Shown here: positions 1 through 5,159 of the stretch, piece by piece
Position numbering within the stretch: position 1 is the first letter of the stretch
Layout: each line of letters begins with the position of its first letter
DNA from: Ruminococcaceae bacterium UBA1320
GTDB lineage: Bacteria; Bacillota; Clostridia; Oscillospirales; Ethanoligenentaceae
DNA: 5,159 bases
Direction: 5' to 3'
Assembly (NCBI GenBank): GCA_002306975.1
Contig: DBTI01000185.1
Span: 1 to 5,159, forward strand
Notes under the pieces: generated by a model
What the model was told of the DNA's origin: nothing
Seen by the model: only the letters and a program-made list of their open reading frames with translations
The model's database searches: none
Position numbers and translations under genes: made by a program

Positions 1-1180
1 GCGGGCCTCTGGCCTTGGCCGTCTTTAATGCTTCCGTGAATACCTGCCTCTGTTTGTCATCGGTAAACTGTGTTGCAGCTATATCGCTTCTGGACGAAAT
101 GTAACCCAATGCATTCAGAAGATCCAACGAATTCTCTTTGGAGGTAGCGAACTTCAGGAACGTAACAGCAGCGTCCACATTGCCGGTCTTAATAACGCCC
201 CAGTTTTCTCCACCAAGGTCTGTAGCGTCTTTAGCATCCTTGGGCAGCAAAGCAACGTCCCAATTAATGCCTTTAGAATCCTTCCTCATAGTAGGAAGCT
301 GCCACGGTCCGTTCATCATCATTGCGCAGTTGCCGGAAATGAACTGGTTCATTACATCGCCCTGCGTCCAGTTGATGCATTCTTTGCTCATGCTGCCGTC
401 TGCAAACATATCTTTAATCAATGTCAGGGCTTTAATGCCGCCGTCTGAATTGATCTGGTAAGATGTAGCTCCTGTAGACCAAACCCAGGGCAGGAAGCCA
501 AATGTGCCTTCTTCGTTCTGTACAGCAGAGAACGCAAAGCCTTTTACTTTACCATTTGTTAATTTGGCTGCAGCGGCTTTTAATTCGTCCCATGTTTTGG
601 GTACGGAAACGCCCGCTGCTTTCAGCATGTCTGTGTTATAAAAGAGGCAAAGGTCGTTACTTCCAACCGGAACGCCATACAATTTATTGTCTAATGTGCA
701 GGAAGAAATTGGGCCGGGGAAGTAGTTGCTTGTATCAAATTTGCCTGTCAGGTCTGCAAAGATACCCATTGCTGCGTAGGATGCATGGTCAGGGTTGTCA
801 ATAATAACCAGGTCAGGCAGGTTTTCTGCAGCAACGCCAATGGACAACTGTTTTTTAAAATCTGCAAAAGGAATGTACTTGGCGGTTACTGTGATATCGC
901 TTTGAGATTTATTGAAAGTATCAATCATTTTGTTCAAAGCGACCTGGTGCAGCTGGGTTTCCCAATAGTACCAGATGGTTACGTTGCCTTTACCTGTTGA
1001 TGCAGTGCTTGCGCTGGCCGCTGCCGCTGAACTGGCAGGGGCCGCGCTGGATGCCAGAGCAGCGGCCGCTGCCGAACTGGCCGGTGCAGCAGCGCTGGAG
1101 CTTGCTGGCGTTTGCGGCGTACATCCTACAGCGGCAACAAGCATCGCTACAATTAAAAGAGCGATTATGACTCGTTTCAT
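1..1180 (-). CDS. Extracellular solute-binding lipoprotein of a carbohydrate ABC importer (family 1), 3' end outside window
   Basis: Binds a sugar or oligosaccharide outside the cell and delivers it to an ABC permease. An open frame runs from ATG at 1180 to the window edge: 393 codons, no stop. Family members are usually about 420-450 residues, so a short C-terminal piece is missing. Seen: a lipoprotein signal (K2-R3, hydrophobic residues 4-18, lipobox A17-V18-G19-C20), so the mature protein should be lipid-anchored on the outer face of the membrane. A Ser/Ala/Pro-rich linker covers residues 21-62. The binding fold then starts with VTIWYYWE (67-74) and includes the family-typical LPDLVIID (121-128), LYGVPVGSNDLCLFYNTDML (167-186), PKTWDEL (194-200) and MMMNGPW (287-293). 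The start is fixed by AAGGAGG seven bases upstream. It lies downstream of a YesM/YesN-type regulatory pair, which probably controls it. The substrate is unknown. No permease gene is visible; they are expected beyond position 1. The class assignment is firm. Confidence 0.93.
   Translation of the reverse strand, partial: MKRVIIALLIVAMLVAAVGCTPQTPASSSAAAPASSAAAAALASSAAPASSAAAASASTASTGKGNVTIWYYWETQLHQVALNKMIDTFNKSQSDITVTAKYIPFADFKKQLSIGVAAENLPDLVIIDNPDHASYAAMGIFADLTGKFDTSNYFPGPISSCTLDNKLYGVPVGSNDLCLFYNTDMLKAAGVSVPKTWDELKAAAAKLTNGKVKGFAFSAVQNEEGTFGFLPWVWSTGATSYQINSDGGIKALTLIKDMFADGSMSKECINWTQGDVMNQFISGNCAMMMNGPWQLPTMRKDSKGINWDVALLPKDAKDATDLGGENWGVIKTGNVDAAVTFLKFATSKENSLDLLNALGYISSRSDIAATQFTDDKQRQVFTEALKTAKARGP
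995..1120 (-). repeat. Low-complexity Ser/Ala/Pro linker with imperfect internal repeats in the binding lipoprotein
   Basis: This GC-rich stretch encodes residues 21-62 of the solute-binding protein, between the lipidated Cys20 and the folded domain. The peptide unit PASS followed by several Ala begins at residues 25, 33 and 48. The last two starts are 45 bases apart and share much of their nucleotide sequence, which suggests expansion by duplication or slippage. Such linkers are common in clostridial lipoproteins and probably act as a flexible tether holding the domain away from the membrane. Confidence 0.8.
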
Positions 1181-1187
1181 ATAAATT

Positions 1188-1194
1188 CCTCCTT
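1188..1194 (-). promoter_or_regulatory. Strong ribosome binding site of the solute-binding protein gene
   Basis: The minus strand reads AAGGAGG, followed by a seven-base spacer (AATTTAT) and ATG. This near-ideal Shine-Dalgarno sequence fixes the start at 1180 and implies high expression, as expected for an abundant binding protein. Confidence 0.9.
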
Positions 1195-1209
1195 ATGGGA
1201 TTTTATTTT

Positions 1210-1238
1210 ATTATAGGAAAACCATAATCAAAAGAAAA
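1210..1238 (-). promoter_or_regulatory. Candidate promoter of the solute-binding protein gene, good -10 and poor -35
   Basis: On the minus strand a perfect TATAAT occupies 1215-1210, which would place the transcription start near 1203 and give a leader of about 20-25 bases. At 17-base spacing the -35 position (1238-1233) reads TTTTCT, only three of six matches to TTGACA, and I see no extended -10 TG. A good -10 with a poor -35 is typical of activator-dependent promoters, which fits control by the AraC-type regulator encoded just upstream. The activator dependence is inferred. Confidence 0.5.
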
Positions 1239-1256
1239 CGCGACAAATCTTAAATA

Positions 1257-1318
1257 GGGTGACATTTCTAATATATATACTTTCACCCCAAGAGAATAGC
1301 TATAAATAAGTGAAATGT
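1257..1318. promoter_or_regulatory. Inverted repeats upstream of the solute-binding protein promoter, candidate operator
   Basis: GGGTGA (1257-1262) is mirrored by TCACCC (1283-1288) around an AT-rich centre. ACATTTC (1262-1268) is mirrored by GAAATGT (1312-1318), and TTTCAC (1281-1286) by GTGAAA (1310-1315). The first pair is centred about 70 bases upstream of the predicted transcription start, a plausible place for an AraC-type activator. The long AT-rich loop and lack of an adjacent T-run argue against a Rho-independent terminator for the regulator gene. I see no other terminator in this gap, so read-through from the regulator gene is possible. Confidence 0.35.
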
Positions 1319-1323
1319 ATTGA

Positions 1324-2862
1324 TCAGTGAGTTTTTCTGTAATCTGCCGGATGCTGCCCTGTGCATTCTTTAAAAACACGGCTAAAATATTTCGCATCGG
1401 TATAACCAATTTTTTCTGAAATTTCATACAGCTTTAATTGTGTGCCCAGCAGCAATTCTTTCGCCTTGTTTATTCTGCATTTTTTAATATATCCGCTAAA
1501 ATTGATGCCCATTTCTTTATGAAACATTGCGCCCAAATATTCGGGAGTTATGTTTAATCTCTCCGCAATTTCATCCAGGGTTATGCCTGTTTGGTAAAAT
1601 TCATGTATCATGCTTTTCATGCGCATAATAATGGGGCTGATATCAACCAAATTATCGTCCAGCTTTAAGGGGTTGAGTTTTTTAATGAAACGAATCAATT
1701 CATCCTGCAGCTCCGAATAGTTTTGGGAATCCATCATTGCCTCCAAAAGCTTTTGCTGCTCCAGTTGCTGATAATCAATGATGCCGATTTCTTTTGCAAT
1801 GTTTATAATTACCCAGGTAAAGCGCACATAGGATTCTTTTACCTCCTTGGGCAGGTACATTTTTTTGTCTCCAAAAAAGCGAATAAACTGGTCGATCAAC
1901 TGATATGCCCGTTGCATATTGTTTTCGCATAGCGCTGCCTTCAACTCATTTTCAATATTGATCGGATACGAACAAGGTACGGTCTGAATTCTGATCACAT
2001 CCGGATAACAGATAAATGCCCCGCTGCCCAGGGTGATGCCCCAGTCCATATTGCTGAATAAATTTAAATAATCTGCTTTTAAATAGCCTGGCCCATCAAC
2101 AAAAACAAGTCCAAAAGTAAGATGATTGTTCAGATATTTTTGATGCAGACCGGATGTTTTATTTTTTATCCAGTTGCCGAACTCAGACTCATTTTTTAAG
2201 CCATAAAAAACAACTAAAAACGATTTTTCTTTTGATACATCCAAAATGCAAAAAGAAACGCCTTCCTCTTCATAAAACATGGATTTCACGTCTTCTTTTA
2301 CTTGATCAATTACAGATTCAAAATTCCCGGATATACGCACAATCAATTCTACAAACCTAGATTGCTTACTGATTTGGTATTTATCGTTCAGGCAAAACAG
2401 TATATCTTCATCAATCTTTAATCCGCCAAATATGATTCCATTCAAAACGTTCTCCAGTGCGCTTAATGTCTTGGGATTTGAGAACCGCTCACTTGCATAC
2501 TGTTCTTCAACTTTCCGGAGTGAATTCGTGAGATGATCGACTGTTACCGGCTTCAGCAGGTACTCGCTTACGCTTAATGCAATGGCTTGCTGGGCATAAG
2601 AGAATTCGGAATATGCACTGATTACAATGGCTTTGGTTGTATACTTTTTTCTGTTCATTTCTTTCAGCATTTCAAGCCCGTCCATAACAGGCATTTTAAT
2701 ATCCGTAATCACCAGATCCGGCTGTTTCTCCATGATTAATTGCAAGCCTTCCCTGCCGTTGCTGGCCTCTCCAACTATTTCATGATTATTGCCCACATTG
2801 GTGATCAGTTTACAAATACCTTCCCGTATCCGTATCTCATTTTCCACAACAATAATACGCAT
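1324..2862 (-). CDS. YesN-type response regulator: receiver domain plus AraC-family DNA-binding domain
   Basis: Cytoplasmic transcription regulator that should be phosphorylated by the adjacent kinase and activate nearby transport genes. It has 512 residues, within the usual range for this family. Receiver, about residues 1-120: phospho-acceptor D54 in LVITDIKMPVMDG (50-62), conserved S82 and K104-P105. The usual acidic pair is replaced by E7-N8. Residues of about 125-410 form the variable middle region, whose function I do not recognise. AraC/XylS domain, about 411-512: first helix-turn-helix near 429-452 (LDEIAERLNITPEYLGAMFHK), second near 478-502, ending in the typical IGYTDAKYFSRVFKECTGQHPADYR. 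I chose the start at 2862 because AGGAG lies six bases upstream and the protein then begins MRIIVVENE, as receivers do. An in-frame ATG at 2886 would add eight residues inside the kinase gene and lacks a better site. One base separates it from the kinase stop. Confidence 0.95.
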   Translation of the reverse strand: MRIIVVENEIRIREGICKLITNVGNNHEIVGEASNGREGLQLIMEKQPDLVITDIKMPVMDGLEMLKEMNRKKYTTKAIVISAYSEFSYAQQAIALSVSEYLLKPVTVDHLTNSLRKVEEQYASERFSNPKTLSALENVLNGIIFGGLKIDEDILFCLNDKYQISKQSRFVELIVRISGNFESVIDQVKEDVKSMFYEEEGVSFCILDVSKEKSFLVVFYGLKNESEFGNWIKNKTSGLHQKYLNNHLTFGLVFVDGPGYLKADYLNLFSNMDWGITLGSGAFICYPDVIRIQTVPCSYPINIENELKAALCENNMQRAYQLIDQFIRFFGDKKMYLPKEVKESYVRFTWVIINIAKEIGIIDYQQLEQQKLLEAMMDSQNYSELQDELIRFIKKLNPLKLDDNLVDISPIIMRMKSMIHEFYQTGITLDEIAERLNITPEYLGAMFHKEMGINFSGYIKKCRINKAKELLLGTQLKLYEISEKIGYTDAKYFSRVFKECTGQHPADYRKTH

Positions 2863-2863
2863 T

Positions 2864-4684
2864 TTATTCTCCTGCCTTTTCATCAAAGGGAATATGAATT
2901 TCCACGGTGGTTCCTTTGCCTAAAACGCTCTGTATATTTACTTTTGCTCTTTCCCCATAATATATCTGAATCCGTGTGATTGCGTTTTGCAACCCAATGT
3001 GATTTTTGTCCACGGAATACGCAAATATCCCATTGTTGATCTCCTCTATCAGTTCCGGTTTAATTCCCTTGCCGTTATCATGAATTTCTATAACCAGATA
3101 GTTGTTTTTAGAATGTATCCTGACATTCAGCCTGTATGTTCTTTCCACGCCTTCAAATCCATGCAAAATTGCGTTCTCTATAAAAGGCTGAAACAATAAT
3201 TTATGTATTTTAAAGCCTTCAATATTTTTAGTAACTTTAATACTGCATTTAAAAGTGTTCTTCAGTCTTGTTTGCTGCAGGAATATGTATTTTTTGAGCC
3301 ATTCCAGTTCTTCTCTTACAGTTACAATTGCATTGCTATTATCAATACCATATCTAAGTATATAAGCAAGAGAATTGATGGCGTTGCTAATATCAAACTG
3401 ATTATTATCAATTGCCATCCAGTTTATGGTATCGAGCGTATTGTATAGAAAATGCGGATTGATTTGTGCTTCCAACGCCTTGATTTCTGCATTTCTTTCT
3501 TTTGCATTGGCTTCTTTTTCATTTTGAATAGATTTTTCCAGTTTTTCGAGCATCTTATTAAAATCGGATGCAATCATCTCTATTTCCGCGGGCATATTCT
3601 TATCCATATCCACCCTTGCGAACAATTCGCCTTCGCCCGCCTGGCCCATAACGGATACCACTTTATTAATGGATCTCGTCAGGCGTTTGGTTAGAAATAT
3701 GATAATACATGTAAGGGTAAGAGAAGACAAAAGGACTGCCAAAATCGTTAATCTCTGCTGGTCACCGAGTTTTTCAAGTGCTTTGCCCTGATCGGTGGCG
3801 TTTACAATATACCAATTATATTTTTCATCGTATAAGGTATTAATGGATATATTTATTTCATTTTGTAAATAGCTTCCTTTTACAAAATTGGTTAAAGCCT
3901 GTATTTTTTGTTGTTCTGTCATGTTTGCGCTAAATACATTTTTTGATATCTGCGACGGATCAACATATGTAACAATATATCCGTCCTTGTCCACAATAAA
4001 GTCAAAATTAGCCAGTTTGTCTGTTTGATCTTTTGCCGCAGGAAAACAAATGTTTCGAAGCATAGTCTCGTCAATGCAAAGAAGCGTTATACCGTTCCTT
4101 TTTTCAACATCAGGGTAATTGATCAATCTGTGCCCTTCGTAAAACAAATAAACAGGATTATTGGCAAAATTAAAAGCAAATTTTGTGGATATAATATTGT
4201 TGGCGTTTTGGGAATATATATTATTATACAGGCTTTTTGTAGACATCCCAATATTTTCGATCCATGAATTCTTTGTGGACGATCCCGTCAACTGGTCGTA
4301 GTAAACAACATCGCCACTTTCGGTTATAAGCATAATTGCTTTGAGATATTGCTTTGTAAAAATAAAACCGCTGAGTGCCTCCCTTAGCTGCCTTTTTTCT
4401 ATGGTTGCATCTTCCTGGCTGTTGATCTTATTTACCCATGTCATTACCTGGTCATTTGTATATACCTGGTATAAAATATCTTCGTATGATTCCAGTTGGG
4501 TATCCAGGCTTGTGCGCGTTTGCTGCAGGTTGGAAAGCGTACGTTCATTGTTATTTTCGGTCAAAATATTGGAGCTGTTGATATAAGAAAAACCATTAAC
4601 AAGAATAATAGGAATGATTGAAGTTAAGATAAAAGCTAATAAAAGCCTGGTATTAAAACTCCTTTTGTTAAAAATAGAAAACAT
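2864..4684 (-). CDS. YesM-type membrane sensor histidine kinase
   Basis: Sensor of an extracellular signal that autophosphorylates and passes phosphate to the regulator encoded next to it. It has 606 residues, a normal length for the family. Order seen: short basic N-terminus; first membrane helix about 13-31; extracytoplasmic sensor about 35-305, with FDFIVDKDGYIVTYVDPS (228-245) resembling Cache/PAS-like sensor folds; second membrane helix about 311-331; HAMP about 332-385; helical linker rich in Lys/Glu (385-405); His_kinase box EAQINPHFLYNTLDTINW (405-422) with H411 as phospho-acceptor; ATPase domain with N box FQPFIENAILHGF (498-510), G1 box HDNGKG (535-540) and G2 region HIGLQNAITRI (562-572). 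All catalytic motifs look intact. The ATG at 4684 has only a weak GAG-type ribosome binding site, but no better in-frame start is visible and the N-terminus is typical. A consensus promoter lies about 100 bases upstream. The ligand is unknown; a carbohydrate-related signal is inferred from the neighbouring binding protein. Confidence 0.95.
   Translation of the reverse strand: MFSIFNKRSFNTRLLLAFILTSIIPIILVNGFSYINSSNILTENNNERTLSNLQQTRTSLDTQLESYEDILYQVYTNDQVMTWVNKINSQEDATIEKRQLREALSGFIFTKQYLKAIMLITESGDVVYYDQLTGSSTKNSWIENIGMSTKSLYNNIYSQNANNIISTKFAFNFANNPVYLFYEGHRLINYPDVEKRNGITLLCIDETMLRNICFPAAKDQTDKLANFDFIVDKDGYIVTYVDPSQISKNVFSANMTEQQKIQALTNFVKGSYLQNEINISINTLYDEKYNWYIVNATDQGKALEKLGDQQRLTILAVLLSSLTLTCIIIFLTKRLTRSINKVVSVMGQAGEGELFARVDMDKNMPAEIEMIASDFNKMLEKLEKSIQNEKEANAKERNAEIKALEAQINPHFLYNTLDTINWMAIDNNQFDISNAINSLAYILRYGIDNSNAIVTVREELEWLKKYIFLQQTRLKNTFKCSIKVTKNIEGFKIHKLLFQPFIENAILHGFEGVERTYRLNVRIHSKNNYLVIEIHDNGKGIKPELIEEINNGIFAYSVDKNHIGLQNAITRIQIYYGERAKVNIQSVLGKGTTVEIHIPFDEKAGE
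2869..2873 (-). promoter_or_regulatory. Ribosome binding site of the response regulator, inside the end of the kinase gene
   Basis: AGGAG on the minus strand lies within the last codons of the kinase gene, six bases before ATG at 2862. The kinase stop TAA (2866-2864) is followed by a single base and then the regulator ATG, an arrangement that supports translational coupling. This site decides between the start at 2862 and the longer in-frame start at 2886. Confidence 0.85.
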
Positions 4685-4691
4685 AACACAA

Positions 4692-4713
4692 AATTCTCGT
4701 TTTCTGCAGAATT
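4692..4713 (-). promoter_or_regulatory. Weak ribosome binding region of the kinase gene within a small possible hairpin
   Basis: The only purine-rich site near the kinase ATG is CGAGAA, with its GAG about 11 bases upstream of the start. It overlaps a six-base inverted repeat, AATTCT at 4692-4697 and AGAATT at 4708-4713, separated by ten bases. The hairpin would be weak (mostly A-U pairs), but with such a poor site translation of the kinase should be low. Confidence 0.35.
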
Positions 4714-4786
4714 AATATGTTTCAAGAAATTAAAATAATTTACATCTATTAAGAAAATCGCAAATTTATAACAAAATAATATAGTA

Positions 4787-4815
4787 ATTATATAATTATA
4801 GATTTATTGTGTCAA
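4787..4815 (-). promoter_or_regulatory. Perfect sigma-A consensus promoter for the kinase-regulator operon
   Basis: Minus-strand TTGACA (4815-4810), a 17-base spacer and TATAAT (4792-4787) match the housekeeping consensus at all twelve positions with ideal spacing. The DNA just upstream is AT-rich, as in UP elements. Transcription should start near 4780, giving a leader of roughly 95 bases before the kinase ATG. No other promoter is apparent between kinase and regulator, so this one probably serves both. Confidence 0.75.
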
Positions 4816-4896
4816 ATAATAAAATTTGATAGTATTGGGTTTGGCTAACAGTTTGCATTGTAACAAAAGTAAAAGAATCTAATTCAGGCCGCCGGT

Positions 4897-4911
4897 TGAC
4901 CGATACGGTCA
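4897..4911 (-). terminator. Small hairpin at the methyltransferase stop codon, doubtful terminator
   Basis: TGACCG-TAT-CGGTCA forms a six-pair stem with a three-base loop beginning at the TGA stop. It is not followed by a T-run: the next bases are GC-rich and T-rich sequence appears only about 25 bases later. It may contribute to transcript 3' end formation, but it does not meet the usual criteria for an intrinsic terminator. Confidence 0.2.
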
Positions 4912-5159
4912 CGCTTTAATTGCCCACCGTAACTTAGCTGAGTGGGCACGGCTGTTGGCATTACATTCTTCAATTGACGGCCGGATAGGATCGGGAGCTA
5001 TTGCTTGGTAAACGCCTGCGCGAAAAAAGTGTTGAAAAGACTTTTTAACCAGGCGGTCCTCTCCTGAATGAAAAGAAAGTATAGCAACGCGTCCGCCCTC
5101 AGCAAGGGCAGCAGGCAGCTTTTCCAAAAATTCATATAACACTTCAAATTCATTATTCA
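4909..5159 (-). CDS. rsmH: RsmH-like 16S rRNA (cytosine(1402)-N4)-methyltransferase, C-terminal part
   Basis: RsmH (MraW) uses S-adenosylmethionine to methylate N4 of C1402 in the ribosomal decoding centre. Only the last 82 residues are present. The frame stays open to the window edge (NNEFEVLYEFLEKLP), so a GTG at 5142 is an internal Val, not the start. Full family members are about 300 residues. Seen: the NNE motif, GGRVAILSFHSGEDRLVK (21-38 of the fragment), which corresponds to the SFHSLEDR motif of canonical RsmH, and the family ending IRPSIEECNANSRAHSAKLRWAIKA. Differences from canonical RsmH are Gly instead of Leu in SFHSxEDR and a shorter segment between that motif and the C-terminal tail. 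This may mark a divergent RsmH subfamily or second copy. It is not next to division-cell-wall genes on the visible side, unlike the usual mraZ-rsmH-ftsL order. The family is firm; orthology to canonical rsmH is less certain. Confidence 0.85.
   Translation of the reverse strand, partial: NNEFEVLYEFLEKLPAALAEGGRVAILSFHSGEDRLVKKSFQHFFRAGVYQAIAPDPIRPSIEECNANSRAHSAKLRWAIKA

Larger units (their letters stand above)
4685..4908. other. AT-rich intergenic region between the rRNA methyltransferase and kinase genes
   Basis: About 224 bases without a credible gene on either strand. It holds the kinase promoter, a 14-base palindrome over its -10 element, and an untranslated leader of about 95 bases. Base composition is clearly more AT-rich than the flanking genes. 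I see no riboswitch-like or T-box-like structure in the leader. Confidence 0.7.

Noticed and set aside
138..1000. Several plus-strand open frames opposite the start of the window
   Set aside because: They lie opposite a continuous minus-strand frame with clear family motifs, have no plausible ribosome binding sites or recognisable domains, and overlap each other.
975..1184. Open frame on the plus strand encoding an Ala/Leu-rich peptide
   Set aside because: It is the complement of the Ser/Ala linker and signal peptide of the binding protein. The GC-rich repeats keep the opposite strand free of stops.
1231..1249. Possible catabolite-response (cre-like) site upstream of the binding-protein promoter
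   Set aside because: The CG-centred sequence misses key positions of the TGNNANCGNTNNCA pattern in both orientations, so the match is too weak to annotate.
1257..1288. GGGTGA/TCACCC inverted repeat as a Rho-independent terminator of the regulator gene
   Set aside because: The stem is only six pairs with a 20-base AT-rich loop and is not followed by a T-run; an operator is the better guess.
1203..1427. Minus-strand frame of 74 residues across the end of the regulator gene and the following gap
   Set aside because: It is out of frame with the regulator over its conserved C-terminal helix-turn-helix, and its end falls in the promoter region. No ribosome binding site or family resemblance was seen.
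2863..2886. Eight-residue N-terminal extension of the response regulator from the ATG at 2886
   Set aside because: Receivers begin directly with the first beta strand (MRIIVVE), and AGGAG is correctly spaced for the ATG at 2862.
5140..5142. GTG at 5142 as start of a short 77-residue gene
   Set aside because: The frame continues upstream to the window edge with NNEFE, matching the conserved RsmH motif, so this is an internal Val of a longer gene.

Overview
The window looks like part of a Bacillota (Clostridia-type) chromosome. The evidence is a YesM/YesN-style two-component system, a lipoprotein sugar-binding protein with a Ser/Ala-rich linker after its lipobox, a strong AAGGAGG ribosome binding site, and very AT-rich intergenic DNA. 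I cannot place it to genus. All recognisable genes lie on the minus strand, so transcription runs from high to low coordinates. I see no RNA genes, insertion sequences, CRISPR arrays or phage genes.

Layout in the direction of transcription: (1) 5159-4909, the last 82 residues of an RsmH-like 16S rRNA m4C1402 methyltransferase, whose 5' part lies outside the window. (2) 4908-4685, an AT-rich gap holding a perfect sigma-A consensus promoter (TTGACA-N17-TATAAT) aimed at the next gene. (3) 4684-2864, a 606-residue membrane sensor histidine kinase with an extracytoplasmic sensor, HAMP, His_kinase and HATPase_c domains. (4) 2862-1324, its partner response regulator of 512 residues, with an N-terminal receiver and a C-terminal AraC-type DNA-binding domain. 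It begins one base after the kinase stop codon, so the two genes are almost certainly co-transcribed and translationally coupled. (5) 1323-1181, a short gap with inverted repeats, a TATAAT element with a poor -35, and a strong ribosome binding site. (6) 1180-1, the first 393 codons of a family 1 extracellular solute-binding lipoprotein of a carbohydrate ABC importer, which runs off the window.

Taken together, this is a sensor/regulator pair next to a transporter, a common arrangement for carbohydrate uptake in Clostridia and Bacilli. The kinase would sense an extracellular cue, possibly the sugar or the loaded binding protein. The regulator would then activate the binding-protein promoter, whose weak -35 suggests dependence on an activator. 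The permease genes would be expected beyond position 1. The substrate cannot be read from the sequence. The rRNA methyltransferase is probably an unrelated neighbour.

I did not find an obviously new biological system. The points most worth a second look are the consensus promoter with an overlapping palindrome ahead of the kinase, the inverted repeats ahead of the binding-protein gene, the Asn in the receiver's acidic pocket, and the divergent, non-canonically placed RsmH.
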